From Chlorella sorokiniana (lineage: Eukaryota; Chlorophyta; Trebouxiophyceae; Chlorellales; Chlorellaceae): 64,000 nt of DNA. Below the pieces are notes generated by a model. The model did no database searches. It saw only the letters and a program-made list of their open reading frames with translations, and was not told the origin of the DNA. This document shows, piece by piece, positions 11,096-23,563 of the stretch; the stretch's first letter is position 1; each line of letters starts with the position of its first letter. Position numbers and translations under genes: made by a program. The stretch covers positions 1,736,001-1,800,000 of the forward strand of contig CP084616.1 of the NCBI GenBank assembly GCA_025917655.1, given 5' to 3'.

Positions 11096-13381
11096 CGCGC
11101 ACGAGGTTGTTGATGAACTCGCCGCGGTTGCCCGCCTGGCCACCCTCAATGTAGTGCAGCCGCTTCTTGTCAATGCCGCCGCGGGGGAGGAGAGCTTGAA
11201 GGGCCACAGGAAGTTGTTGGCCTGCTTGAAGGCGGGGCCCACGGTGAAGATCTCGTGCACCTGGGGGCGGGGCAGGGCAGGGAGGAGGGGAAGAAGAGTC
11301 AAGACACGCGCTGAGATGAGGGCGCCAAACGACATGTGCACGGCAGGCGCCCGCTGCCGCGGCATGCGAGGCGTGCTGCCCCGCCCCCATCAGCCAGGCG
11401 AGGGTGTGCCGAGGCCCCCAGGCAGCTTCCCAATGGAAGGGATGGGGAAGCTGGGGCGCAAGCAGCGCTCCGCAGAGTGCCAGCGCGCTTCGCGGCTGCC
11501 TGCCAGCCCCGCCTGCCAGCCGCACCCCCCGCCAGGCCCCAGTTGCTGGCAAGCCCTCGTACAAGCGCACAAGCACGCACAAGCTGAAACACACGAATGC
11601 CGACAGCACGGCAGCAGGGGGCGGCTGCTCACCAGGTCCTCCACGCAGATGATGCCGTGCTGGCCCAGCGCGCCCTCCACCACCGAGTTGTCGGTCAGCG
11701 GGATGCGGCTCTTGTTCACCTTGCCAAAGCCGCGCTTGTAGATCAGCTCCTGCGGGGAGTGGCAAGGCGGAAAGCGTGAACACAACATCAGGGAGGGCCG
11801 TGGTGTGTGCGGGGTTGAGAGGTGCGTCAGTGTGTGTTTGGGGGAACGGGACGCGCGCGCCAGCGAGCACGTAAACAACCAGACAGACGGCAGAGCGGGC
11901 GGGGGCAGCTGTGGCCGCCGGCCAGGGGCCTGCCGCGCACCTTGACGGTCTTCAGGTTGGGGTAGCCGTAGGCGACGTAGGGCTCCACGCGCTGCAGCAT
12001 GGCCATGGTGGCCTTGTTGACCTTGAGGAAGACGCCCATGTTGATCTGGCGCAGGCGCAGCAGCTGCAGGATCTTGCGCGTCTTGGGGGCCACGTCGTTG
12101 ATACCGCGGATGCGGATCTGCACAGGCGGGTGGGAGGGGGCGGGAACGGGAAAGGAATGATCAGAACAGTAGGCCATGGGCACGGGCTAAGCAGGGGCTA
12201 CACACGAAGCGGGGCCCGCCCCCGCGCGGTCCCAAACGGGACCACCATGGCAGCAGTGAGGTGGGCCGCATCGCAGCAGCGCAACGGCAGCATCCACTCC
12301 GATGGTCCACGGGACATTGCTGCCGCAGCGCGTAGCAGGTGCCAGCCCATGCAGCCAGCCGTCTTCCCCCGGCCAGCTGTCAGCTGCTGCCCCATCAGCT
12401 GCAACAGCGATCGCAGTGAACAGCCGCCGAAGCCGAATCCTCCACGCCTGGGCTGTCGGCTGCCACGCTGCTCCTTGCCGCTGGCACTGCCTCTGCCCCG
12501 CCTCATGATGAACAAAAGAGAGGCAAAGGAGAGAGGCAACGGGAGGAGGGGGCAGCCAGCACGAGCACCGCGCCACTCACCACAAACACAACCTTGGCCT
12601 CCGGCTCAACGTAGAAGCCGCCCTTGGCCTTGGCCTCGCGCTTCAGGCGGATCAGGTCGGCCTCCTGCGGGACGAAGGCGGCAAAAGCACGCCACACGAA
12701 TGCTCGGTGACAAGCATGGGAGAGAAGCGGGTCGAGAGGAGCGCCGCAGCGCGGGAACCGCGTCGGCGACCCGCTGCACCCTCTGCGCTGGCTGCCTGGG
12801 GCGCTGCAGCGCGACCAATGCGCTGTGCGCTGCTTGCAGGCTGGGTGCTGCTGCCGGGATGGCTGGACGGCGATGTGCAGCCCAGCTGCATCGCTCCTGC
12901 TGCGCCCGAGGACGCAGCTGTGTGCAGCGGCCAGCTGGTCACTGTGTCCCCAGGATGCCGGCGCTGTGTATCATCATTTCAGGTCCGTGCCGATCACATG
13001 AAGACCGTGATGCCATGCAGCGCAATGCTGACAGGAGTGCGCTGGAGGCCAACCCAACTTGCGACTGAGCTGCCGCTGCGGGCGTCCAGACAGGCTGGCC
13101 CAGCTGCTCTTCGCGGCGCCGTGCTGCCCGGCTGTCGTTCGTTCGTAATCCCGTTCTCAAAGGCAGGCCTGAAGCCCCAGCGAGGACCTGCAGGCAGCAT
13201 GCCGGCCCCGCTGCATCCTCACCTGCGTGCGGTATTCCTTGACATACTGCTCTGCGCGCTTGAAAACCTCCTTGCGCTTGGCAGCAGCGGTCTGCTTGGC
13301 CTCAGCAGCGGCAGCCGCCTTCTTGGCCGCCCAGTCCTCGTCCCGCTTGCGCTTCTTGAGCACTGCAGAGGCAGGGCCCAT
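11085..13381 (-). CDS. RPL7: 60S ribosomal protein L7 (uL30)
   Basis: Component of the large cytosolic ribosomal subunit. Exons read, in order, [14 protein letters not shown] and YVKEYRTQ (13228-13369), [20 protein letters not shown] (about 12600-12665), [20 protein letters not shown] through [16 protein letters not shown] (about 11940-12120), [20 protein letters not shown] (about 11640-11750) and [20 protein letters not shown], ending NLVRAMN then TGA at 11085. All parts match eukaryotic L7. The in-frame ATG at 13381 gives [13 protein letters not shown], but the CAG just before VLKK could be an acceptor, so a short upstream first exon is possible. Between FKLSS and [16 protein letters not shown] the frame changes at a C run near 11184-11188. 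One extra C restores the conserved order, so a consensus error is likely. Confidence 0.92.
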
Positions 13382-13845
13382 CGACAGGTCAACGATTGTA
13401 GGACACCACACCGCCAAGATGAATTGCCCTGGCCGCATACAGGGCCGGCCATGCCATGCAGCAGGGTCGCACCGCTCTCGGGCACTGCTGGTGGCGCCAT
13501 CCTGCTGTGCCTACCCAGAAGGTCCACCAGAAAGGACAGAGGGCGGCACGAGGGGTCCAGATGGGCGCCACGCTGCGCGGGACGCAGGACGCCACGCACA
13601 GCACACCGCGACCCTGGGGGCCAGTCAGGACGAAACCCGGTGCCAGGGCTTCCAAACCGGCTGGCATCGTGCACAGACCCAGTTAATACACCCGGAAGAG
13701 CGTGCAGCGTCCCGGACAGCGCCATCACCACCTGCCCACAGACAAACGGGAGCAGGAGAAGGCACGCATCCGTTCAGTGCCCGTAAACCAGTGGAAGCCA
13801 AACATCAGGGAGCTCAAGGCGCTGCAGAACGACAACAGCGGCACG
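13382..13845. promoter_or_regulatory. Divergent spacer between RPL7 and PRP19
   Basis: About 464 bases separate the two head-to-head start codons, so both promoters must lie here unless RPL7 has an upstream exon within it. I saw no clear TATA box. Confidence 0.5.
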
Positions 13846-16800
13846 ATGCTGTGCTCCAGTGAGTTGCAGGCGCCTGCGGGCCTGATCGCGGGGCTCTCAC
13901 CACCGGCAGGGCCACCGCGACACGCGGGCTCCCTGGGCAGTGCCGCAGGGAGGTGTGCCAGCACCCTCCCGCCCCTGCCGCCTCCCCTTTCGACTCGAGC
14001 CGCGCCGCTGCCCCCGCAGTCTCGGGCACGGTTCCCGAGGAGCCAGTGGTGTCCAAGAAGTCGGGGCACCTGTACGAGAAGCGCCTCATCCTCAAAGTCA
14101 TCAAGGTGCGCTGGGCGGGCGCACACCGTCCGCGCCTCGATGCCAGCCCTGCTCCCGCTGCCACGCCTGCCGGCCCCAGCGCAGCTGCATCCTCCTGGCC
14201 AGCCTCCCTGCCCTGCCCATCCTCAGCGCAGCCGCACTGTTGTGCATCGTTTGACCTGCAGGAGACTGGGCGGGACCCGGTGACCAGCGAGGCTCTGGAG
14301 GAAGATGACCTCCTTCCGCTGGCGAGCGGCGGCGGCGCCAAGCCCCGCCCCACCGCCGCCACCTCCATCCCCGGCCTCCTCTCCCTCTTCCAGAACGTGA
14401 GGCGCCGGGCTTCCGGCTGCCAGCACACGAGCGCAGCAAGCGCATGCGGGCAGCATGGCTGTCTGCCCGGCCGCGTGGTAGCGTTGGGCAGGGTGCTTGC
14501 GTCGGGGAGCCGGCCGATTCCCGGAAAGAGGTCCCCATCAGACACTGGCCCCTGTCGCTGCCCTGCATGCCAGCGTTCGAGGCCAGTCGGACGCATGCAT
14601 GCCCCACCCCCGCCTGCGGCCCTGACCAGAATTTATCTCACGCTTTTTGTCCACACCGTCCGCCCCCAGGAGTGGGATGCCACCATGCTGGAGACGCACC
14701 AGCTGCGGCAGTCGCTCAACACCGTGAGGCAGGAGCTGAGCCACGCGCTGTACCAGCATGACGCGGCCTGCAGGTGGGGAGCGCTGACGGGTGGATGGGC
14801 ACAGCAGTGTGCTCTTGTTTGTTTTTTGTGTTTTGTGTGTGGCTGTGGATGATGCGGGGAGAGGGAACTGGAAAACCGGGAAATGTGGCAGGCACAGCCA
14901 GCGCACGGCAAGGTAGCGCTGGCGTGCCCGTCCAGCTCCTCTTTGCACGCCCTCGCCGCCGTGTACGTGCCGCCGACTTGCGGACACGTTGCTTTGCAGG
15001 GTCATCGCGCGGCTGCTGCGGGAGCGTGACTCCTACCGGCAGCAGCTGGAGGCGGCGCAGCGGGCGGCCCCGGGCGAGGCGGCCAACGGCAAGCGCGGGG
15101 CAGAGGAGGCGGCGGAGGGGGAGGCCAAGAAGGCGCGGTCGGGCATCTCACCCGAGATCGCAGAGCGCCTCACGGCCTGCAGCAACGAGCTGAGCAAGGG
15201 GCGCAAGAAGCGGGCGATCAGCCCCAGCGGTGCGCCGACCTTCCACCGTATCTTTGCTCCCGTTGCCTCGTCTGCGGCCTGCCTGCCTGCCCTACCCCAT
15301 GCTGCGCCTGGTCCGATCACGCTGCGCTCTCCTCTTGAGCGGGCCGGCATGGGGGGGCCTTGCCAGTCCCACGCCCGTATCGCCCCCACCGCCCCTGACG
15401 CCTCCGCCTGTGCCGCCCCTCTCCGCAGTGGCCACGCCGGAGGACGTCGCGGGCTACGCACTGCAGGCCACCCACCCGCTGCACAAGACCAGCAAGGGCG
15501 GCATCCTGGCCCTGGACCTGTCCCCCGCAGCGCAGCAGGTGGTGGCCACCGCGGGCGCCGACGGAAACGTGCAGGTGCGCGACACGCGCTCTTCTTGTTT
15601 TCCGTCCTTGGCCTGCTGTTTGCATTGGTTGTTGCTTGGATGGAGGCGTGTCGGGAGGGCGAGTGGCAGCAGCGCAGTGGTTGTTGGGCCGGGAAGTTCA
15701 GCTGGGTCAGCGGCAGGCGCAGCGGCCTGCAGTCGAGGCCACCGCTGCGCATGTCGCGTGCCGGTTGCCCAGCGCACGCCTCGCCTTGCCGCGCTGGAGC
15801 CCTGCATGGGGCCTGCTGCTCAACCCGACAGCCGTTTTTGCGCGCAGCCTCACCCTGCCCCCCCCAGCACATACACACTGTCGCACGCACCGATTCTGCG
15901 CTGCCGACAGACCCTTGCTTTCCACAGCGCACATGCTGACCTGTGCCCCCCCCTTTGTTCAGGTGTACGACACCGCAGCCGAGCGCATCCTGGCCACCCT
16001 CTCCGGCCACAGCAAGAAAGTGCACGGTGCGCGGTCGCCGCCGGCGCTGCCTGTCGCCTGCTGCCCGCTTGTGCCTCGGGCCCTTTCCCAGCCTTGCTCT
16101 CTCACCCCCACAGCAGTTCATGCACTCACTGGCACCCCACCCCTTGCCTCACGTACCATTTTGTCTTGTGTTCCCCTTTGTATCGATGTCCCTGTCCCCT
16201 TTGCTTGCCGGCCACCCGCAGACGTCAAGTTTGTGGGCAGCCAGGAGCTGCTGGCCTCTGCGTCGGCGGACAAACGACGCGGCTGTGGCGCGCCGCCGGC
16301 GACGGCTACCAGTGCGCACACACCTTCACGGAGCAGGCGCGCTGCTGCCCAGCATCACCCGAGCTGGCATCTCCCATCTGCCCAGACGCTGCTGCCGCCT
16401 CGCTCCCCTCTGCGCTGGGCTTCACCTATGCTGCGCTGCCCGCAAGCCCCGCCCCGCCGCTGCTTGCCCTTTGAAACCACGCATTCCCGCCCCTTACAAA
16501 CTCAACCTGCGCCTTCATTCATCCGTATCTTCTTTCCTTGACGGTTCTCCTGTTTCGTTCTTTCTTCCTCCCTGTGCGAGCAGGCGGGGGAGGTGGTGTC
16601 TGTGTGTGTGCACCCCACCCACGATTACCTCATCTCCGCATCCGCCGACGGCTCCTGGGCCTTTTACGACGTGGCGGCGGCGCAGTGCGTCACGCAGGCA
16701 AGCGGGGCTGGTGCGGCCTGCGGCTCTGGGAGGGGGAGGGCCTGACGCAGCGTGCACGGCATGACGGGCGCAGCGCAGCACGCGGCGGCGCTGCATGCAA

Positions 16801-18401
16801 ACGCCGGCAGCGGCGGCCTGCGGCTGTGAACCGCTGCCTGGGTGTCAACGCGCGGCATGCGCTGGATGAGAGCACCCCGGCCGCGGTGCCTCCCAGCTTG
16901 CGGCCTCTCTGCCGCCGCCGTGTGCCGGCCAGCCAGCCCAGCGTCTCTGCCTCCCCCTCGTGCCCACCCCCTCCCTTCCCACCAACACACACGCGTGTCT
17001 GAAGAGCTCCCCCCCCCCGCCTGGCTGTCCTGCCCCGCAGGTGTCGGACGAGGCTGCGGCGGCGGGCTACTCGTGCGCCGCGCTGCACCCCGACGGGCTC
17101 ATCCTGGCCACCGGCACCGCCGACGCCGCCGTGCGCATCTGGGAGTCGCGCGCGCCCAAGGTGGGGGAGGCGTGGTGGGGTGGGGGTTGAGTTGTGTGCA
17201 TGTATGTGTGCGGTGGTGTGTGTGGCGGGGGGTCCAGTGCACTTGCGCGTGCGAAGGGTCGAGCCAGCTGGGACCCTCAGGCTGCCATGGCCGCAAGCAG
17301 CAGCCATCCACAGCCTCCACCCCTAATCCATGCCCCTCTCGACCCTTCGCGCGCAACCAGCAGGGAGGCAGCGGGGGCTGCGCCCAGCAAGGCCCCGCTC
17401 TGCGCACGCATGGCGCTCATCTCACTCCCGCCCCTCTCTCCTCCCCCTCCCTTGTACCCCTTCTTCAGAACGTGGCCAAGTTTGACGGCCACGCGGGCCG
17501 CATCAACGGCATCTCCTTCTCTGAGAACGGGTCAGTGGGGCAGCCGGCTTCAGCAGACAGGCTGCTTCTCCTTCTGCTGGCTGCTTGGCCTGCCGCCGCC
17601 AGCCCCCCGCGCCCCCGTCTTCAAGCACCTTGCAGCCCTCGCATGCGCCCACCCTGCCACCCTGTCGAGTGTGTACCGCGCCACCGCCGCTTCGCGCCAC
17701 AGTGCCCCACCCGTACCGCTCCCCTCCCTCCCCTGCACCGCTCCGCAGCTACTACATGGCTTCCTGCGCGGCCGACGGCGTCAAGCTGTGGGACCTGCGC
17801 AAGCTCAAAACTTCAAGTCGCTGGCGCCGTACGAGGAGGGCACCCCCACCGCCGCCGTCGCCTTCGACCACTCTGGCCTCTTCCTGGCCGTGGGCGGGGC
17901 CGGTGAGGCCGGCTGCGCGCCTGCTGGAGCGTCTGCCTGATGCAGCCCATCCGCTCTGTGGCTGGCCTGCAGCGCATCCCGCTGCAGCAGCCCGCGCCTG
18001 CTCCTCACCGCTGCTCTCGTGGAGTGGGGGTGCTCCCGCCGTCGCCAGCACCTGCGCCCGCCAGCCTGCCTGCGGCGCTTCCTCCGCAGGCGCCCCGCCC
18101 CGCCTGCCCTTGGGCCCAGCAGCCACCCGGCCTCGCCCCCTCCATCCCTCCTCTGTCCCAGCCTTTTTCGACGTCGTTTCCTCGATTGTTTGTTGTTTTT
18201 CACACGTTCTTCACCTGTTTTCGTCCCTGGTTGCCCTGCAGATGCGCGGGTGTACGGCGTGAAGCAGGACTGGGCGGTGGTCAAGGAATTCAGCGATGTG
18301 CCAAAGAAGGGGTGCACGCGCTGCGCTTCGGCCCCGATGCACGCTCCCTGCTGGTCGGCGCCGCAGACCACAACCTCCGCGTCTTTGCGGCGGCGCAGTG
18401 A
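13846..18401 (+). CDS. PRP19: Pre-mRNA-processing factor 19, U-box E3 ligase with WD40 repeats
   Basis: Core of the nineteen complex that activates the spliceosome; also a ubiquitin ligase. Thirteen exons: 13846-13858, 14020-14105, 14262-14396, 14670-14773, 15000-15229, 15429-15574, 15963-16026, 16222-16336, 16584-16697, 17041-17160, 17469-17530, 17749-17902, 18242-18401. The start reads [20 protein letters not shown], then [20 protein letters not shown] (U-box), the coiled-coil [11 protein letters not shown] region, and a C-terminal WD40 domain ([54 protein letters not shown] end). With three one-base run losses put back (A near 16271, A near 17809, G near 18311) the length is 501 residues, normal for the family. 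The donors after exons 8 and 9 are GC (16337 and 16698), the second with the strong context CAG/GCAAGC. It is head-to-head with RPL7. Confidence 0.95.
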
Positions 18402-18567
18402 GGCGCCCGGGCCGCGCGGGCCTGCTCAGCGGCGCGACCTGCCTGTGCGCCTGCTGCAGCGCTGCGGTGCTGCAGCGGCAGCGCAGGCAGAAGTGTTTGC
18501 AGGGCGTTTGTCCCAGCCGGTTGCCGAAACAGCTGGATGCACCAGCGCCGGAAACCGCAGCGGTTGT

Positions 18568-18572
18568 TGTAA
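18568..18572 (+). terminator. TGTAA poly(A) signal of PRP19
   Basis: TGTAA about 167 bases after the PRP19 stop codon. Confidence 0.5.
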
Positions 18573-20158
18573 GGTTGCCGCTGTGCCATAACCCTGGTGT
18601 GGCGCATGCCCTCTTAGCCCCTGGCGGGCCAGCCCCGCATGCCAGCGCCAGGCTGCCCTAAAATATGCACGGGCGCCGCCGCTTCCGGGCAGCGCGGCGG
18701 GTGTGAGTCCTTTCCTCTGGTTTCGCTCCCTCTCCCCCGCACTGGTCGCCTCCATCCCCGCCCCCTGTTCCGCCTGCTCTCTTTCTTCTCTCCCGTCTGC
18801 TGTGTGGCGCAACTGTGAGCAGGCTCATCACCTCAGGAACCTTGGAATCGATTGTAAGTCCATTCCAAGTGCGAGCGTGTCTAGGTCTGCAGGGCCTTCA
18901 CAACTTGTTGCGTCAGCCAGGCCGCGACGAGAGGGAGGGGGTGGAGGGGGTGGCGCCACAGCTGGCCAAGCGCCAACCCGGGAGGGTCCGGGGCAGCCGC
19001 AGGGGGCCACCGCCGCAGCACGGCGGAGACCCGCGGCAGCAGGGAGCCCGCTGCAGCCAGGTCGCCAGCGAGGCTGTGCTGTGCGCGCTGCGACGCAGCA
19101 GGCAGCGGCGCCGCGCTGCGCGCCTGCACCAGCTGGGAAGGCGGCGGGCGCGGCGGCGCAGGACGCGTAAGTCGCTGCAGGCGGCCAGGCTCTGTTGCAA
19201 GCAGGGACAGCTGGGGGGCATGAGGCGTGGCGAAACATTCTGCTGCTGCGATCGCTGTCAGCGGTGCAGCAGAGCACAGCGGCGGCGGGGGGGGGCGCTG
19301 GCTGCGTCAATGCCTCTGGATGCAGCACTATGGCCGCGCGTGCTGCCGCAGCCAGGCGTTGAGTGTAAGGAAGGGAAGAACGATGGGCAGCAATGTCGGG
19401 AACTGGCACCGCGGCACCTGCAGCCAGCGAAGCGGCGGATGGGGGAGGTGCATGGGGGAGGCGCTGACGCAGCTGAGGGGGCGGGACGCAAGTCTGACTG
19501 CACAGGCCGGCCGGGCAGCCCCTAGCCCGTCGCCTCACGGCTGCCACGGCGCTGCTGCGGGGGAGCAGCCAGGCGGGAACGCGCGGGTAGACTGCTGCTG
19601 TCTGCGTTGCAGTTGGCCATCATGGGAGCAGGTGAGGGGTGGAAGGGGCGAGGAAGGTGCGGCGTGGCCGCTGGCGCTGGCTGTTGCCGCATGCCGCGTG
19701 CGCCGCGCCTGGCGAGGCTCAGACCAAGGACCTCTTTGCAGTGATTTTGACATGCTTGGTCTTTGAGATTGCCCCCAATCTGCTGGGACGCTCTGGCAAG
19801 CCGGGAGCCTTCCCCAGCTGGTTGCATGCCGTCGCCAGGCAGCTCACGCGCTGGTTGCGCACGCGTCACCCAACCTTCCCAACAACCCCACTCCCCGCCC
19901 CTCCGCCCCCGCGCCTTGCCGCAATCGCATGCGTGCATCGGATGGTTGTCCAAAGCAGCCACACGGCACGGAGGAGATCCCTAGGAGGAATAAACGGCAT
20001 GCCGCGTAGGCATGTCCACGCACGCAGCAGGCGCTCCCCCTCGAGGAAGCAGCCCCCATGGCGCATGCCTCGCACATTCCTCATTTATTCTGCAACTCTG
20101 CAAGCGCATTGCATCGGCTGAGCTGCTTTTTGACTGCTGGCACCCTCGCTGTGTTGCT
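18573..20158. other. Unassigned region between PRP19 and the second GATA gene
   Basis: I recognise no gene. On the minus strand, 18881 to about 19150 reads like a terminal exon: from QLVQARSAAPLPAASQ through SLAGDLAAAGSLLPRVSAVL to WLTQQVVKALQT and a stop. A possible CAG acceptor lies just before it, but no upstream exons could be joined with confidence. There is also a short inverted repeat, CTTGGAAT/ATTCCAAG, at about 18840-18870. The 3' part presumably holds the GATA promoter, with an AT-richer patch near 20085-20100. Confidence 0.3.
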
Positions 20159-21572
20159 ATGCCGTTCCTTGGGGCAGACTCCTTCGATTGGGACTCCCTC
20201 CCACCGCTGGAGGAACCAAAGGCAATGCCCACCGCGTCTACTACGAGCCTCTTCGAGGGCCTGGCCAGCCTGAAGAGCGTCAGGCTCTACCGTCTCGCTC
20301 TGGTGGACGAGCAGGGAAAGCCTTTGTCGTACCCATCAGAAGATGAGCTGGCGCGGTTGTGGAATGGCAACAGCAGCCAGAAGCCCGCCCGTGCCAGCGC
20401 TTCCCCTCGGGCCTCCTCTCCCAAGCGGCAGCAGCACGCAGCGGAGCAGCCCAAGGAGCCTTCATTCCAAGCTCTCCTCGCCGAGGCTGTACACAAGAGC
20501 GGAGGGCCTGTGTGCTCCCACTGCGGTGCGACGTGAGTTCCTGCTGCTGCCGGGGCTTGCAGGGGTCCGGCTGCTGCTTCATCCACGGGGCAGTTTTGAG
20601 CATTGCTAATCAGCTCGGGTCAGGCGGGCCTCCGGTGGCCGGCTGGGCGCTTGGGGCTTGTGGGCTTCCTTTGGCCATGAAGCTGCCGCTGGCCACGCGG
20701 CAGCCGAGCCGTTTCGATCCTCATTCTCTTGGATCGCGCAGCCGGAATGTTAGCAATAGCAGCAGCCGTGCAGGGGTTGCTTCCCTGTGCCGCCGTTTTG
20801 ACCTTGACTGGGCCACTGTATGTTTGCTCTGTCATGTTCCTGTGCTGGCTGCTGCACCACATCTTGAATCCGTTCTTGCTCCTGTCCCCTGCAGGGAGAG
20901 CCCCCAGTGGCGGCGCGGGCCGCCGCACAAGGCCATCCTGTGCAACGCCTGCGGCACGCGGTACAGGTGCGACTCTCGCGCGGCGGGTTCCTCACGTACC
21001 GCAGCAACCCAGAACGGCAGCTGCTGCCAGCGTGATTTTCCAGGCATTTAATGAAGTATCCGTCCCTGGACTGGCTCTGCTGGGTGGGGCATCAGGCCGA
21101 CAGGCGGCGCTCCTGGCCTTGGCAGCGAACATCACCCCCTCCTTCGCATCACCACCTGATGCACCTGGCGTCCGGCTGCCGCTCTCCTTGCAGGCGCACC
21201 AACCAGCTGGGCTCCACCGTGCCCTCCAACCAGCGCAAGCGCGGCGCGCAGCACTGCGCCAGCGAGGCGCTGAAGGCGGGTGCCCCCGGCCAAGCAGCCG
21301 CGCGTCGTGGCGTGACCCCGCCTGCCCCGGCTCTCTCCCCCAGAACCAACGCTGGCCGCTTCACATGGAGCTCAGCCCCACGAAGAGCGCTTTTGTGTGC
21401 ACCTACCTCCCTCGGCCAGCTGCAAAGCTGGCTGAGGGTTGCCGCGCCCGCCCCCGCTGCCGCCCCTAGAACTGCGCGGGCGGCTCAGCCTTGCCCCGAC
21501 CTTGCTCGGCGGCTGGGGGCATGTCCCCGGCCCGCCCCTCCCTCTTTTGCCTCCCCTCGGCTTCCCTGCTGA
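20159..21572 (+). CDS. GATA-type zinc-finger transcription factor
   Basis: Probable nuclear regulator. Exon 1 (20159-20532) starts MPFLGADSFDWDSLPPLEEP and runs to CSHCGAT. Exon 2 (20895-20966) completes the finger with [20 protein letters not shown] then TRYR. Exon 3 starts at about 21195 with RTNQLGSTVPSNQRKRG. The finger is CX2C, WRRGP, CNAC with a TRYRRTNQLG tail, close to plant class GATA fingers of the type CGTRYRR. The nominal frame of exon 3 runs on to a stop at 21572, but one base fewer in the C run near 21283 would end it at APAKQPRVVA and a TGA near 21313, which looks more natural. It is the second GATA gene in the window and unrelated to the first outside the finger. Confidence 0.85.
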
Positions 21573-23563
21573 AAGCCCCCGCAACAGATGTTCCCTCTTC
21601 CCTCCCCACCTTGCCACCCACGGCGCACGCTGGCGCCAGCTGTGTACCCTCTCTTTCCCCCCCTTGGGGCACTCTGCTCGATTCCTGCCCTGTCTCAGTC
21701 CTGTTTCCCTCCTGCCTGTGCCACCAGCAAGATAGACAAGCGCCCCCTTGCACCAACAAACCAACCCCTCCAGCCCCTTTGCCGTCGCACTTTTGCGCGG
21801 GCGGCCCTCCCGCCCCGCCATGCCCCCGGCTTGCCTCCACACACGAGAAGAACTGCCTGCCTGCCTGCCTGCCTGCCCCCTTGGTCACACCGTTTGTGAG
21901 CCGCCATCGACAGCGGCCGCGTATCAATACCTCCCGCACTGCATGCCTTGGTTTGGGCGGCTCGGCGGCGCCTCCCCAGGGCGCCGCCGCCGCTTGCCTT
22001 CCCCCACCCAAGCCCACGCCCTTCTCTTCTTGGCACGGCCCACCACTATGCCGTGCGCTTGCATGCCCCGCTAGGGGCCAGACTTGTGTACCTCAGCGTA
22101 CCCGCCGCCGCCGCTGCGGCTTTTTGCATCCGCCGGGCATTGGGCGCGGGCATTCCGCGCGCCGCCCCCGCCGCACTTGCCCATCACTTGAGAGGACCTT
22201 GTATGGACGACATGTAACTCATGCACGTGGTCTGCCTGCAGCAGCAGCAGGGCCTGGCGCTGGCCGGGCGGCCAGGCGACGAGCACAGCCGCACAGCACC
22301 TGCTTGGCCTGGAGCATGGACGAGGGCTGAGGCAGCGGCAGCGGGCAGGGTTACCGCAGGCTCTTGTGGCCGCTGCCCCACAATTCCTCCTCCGTGTGCC
22401 TCTTTCAGGGCATCACACAAGGCCAGCAGAATCTGCTGCCTGCAGAATGATTCTGGGCCGCCCTTCCCGCTCAAACGCTGCGTGCTTGCCGCCCAGGCAG
22501 CCAGGCGCACAGCCGGGGATGCAAGAGCACTTGCGATGCCCCGAAAGAGGCTGGTGATTGGGGGATGGCGGCTGGGGTGGCACACCCTTGCAAGCAGTTG
22601 GCATAATGGCAGCGGCGGCGGCATGCACGAGCAGCCACTTTGCCGCCGCTGTGGGCCCCTTCACGTCGGACCGGCTGCCGCAGCGGTCATCAGCGAAGTG
22701 TGGTGTCAGCCACAGGCTGTGGCTCCGCAGGCCTGCCCTATGCCTGCCCTTGCGGCAGGCTGCAGGGCTTACATGCGCAGACTGCAGCAGGTGACTGGCA
22801 GACTGGGCGAAGGGGGCGGCCGCTGCGGCGTCCTGAGGACGCGGCGCGCCGCCACTGGTGCAAGGGTTCTGGTGGCTGCGGGCGGTCGTCGGTTCCAGGT
22901 GTGGTGTTATTCATGAATGGCCTCTGCTCGAGCCGCCACATCAACGGATGGCAGTGGCTCGGTTCTCGTAAAATCCTTGTCAGCCACGCGGCAAGGCCCC
23001 CTGCCTCATGGGCGGGTGGTGCTTGGGTCTTGCCCGGTGGCCCAGCCGAACAATCTCCCCACAGCGCAGAGGTACAGCTTTTGCTCGACCATAGCGGCGG
23101 GCAGCCACTTGCGAGGGTCCCCGTCCCAGCGCGCCCCCACCTCCGTCTTGCAGCGCTGGGTTTGCATATCTTATACGTAGGAGAAGGCGTGACGGGGGCC
23201 TCTGGCGCCCCCGCTCAGCCGGCGAGGTTATGGAGGCTCACCAGGGCGGTGGAGGCCCAGGCGCCAGCCCTTCCGCTCACCACGTACCCGACATGGGCAG
23301 ATGTCGGAAGCGCACCAAAGCAGGCAAGCGCAGGGTGGCTGGGATGGAAGGACAGTACCACCCCCGGCGCCTGGCTGCTGGCCGGCATCTGCTCCAAAGC
23401 AAGTCTCCTCAGCGTGTTTCTGGGACGGGTTAGGCACCCGCGCGAGCCAGGCAGCCATCAAGCCCTTGCTCGAGCCTGCGCCGCCCACTGCCCGCGAGCC
23501 GCCGTCGCCTGGCCTGGAGTCGGCGTGCGCTGACTGGTCAGCCGCGCGTTTGCCTCGCTGATT
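21573..23563. other. 3' region of GATA gene and promoter region of RWP-RK gene
   Basis: No convincing coding exon on either strand. It contains a C/T-rich stretch, a (TGCC)n run near 21851-21875, and a TGTAA at 22213-22217. Upstream exons of the RWP-RK gene could be hidden here but none was recognised. Confidence 0.4.
22213..22217 (+). terminator. Possible TGTAA poly(A) signal of second GATA gene
   Basis: TGTAA about 640 bases after the nominal stop, far but the first good match found downstream. Confidence 0.3.

Noticed and set aside
11180-11190. Programmed ribosomal frameshift in RPL7
   Set aside because: No slippery heptamer or downstream structure is needed; a missing C in a run fits the window-wide pattern.
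11085-18401. RPL7 and PRP19 as pseudogenes because of frame breaks
   Set aside because: All motifs, splice sites and lengths are intact once single run bases are restored, and the same fault occurs in nearly every gene of the window.
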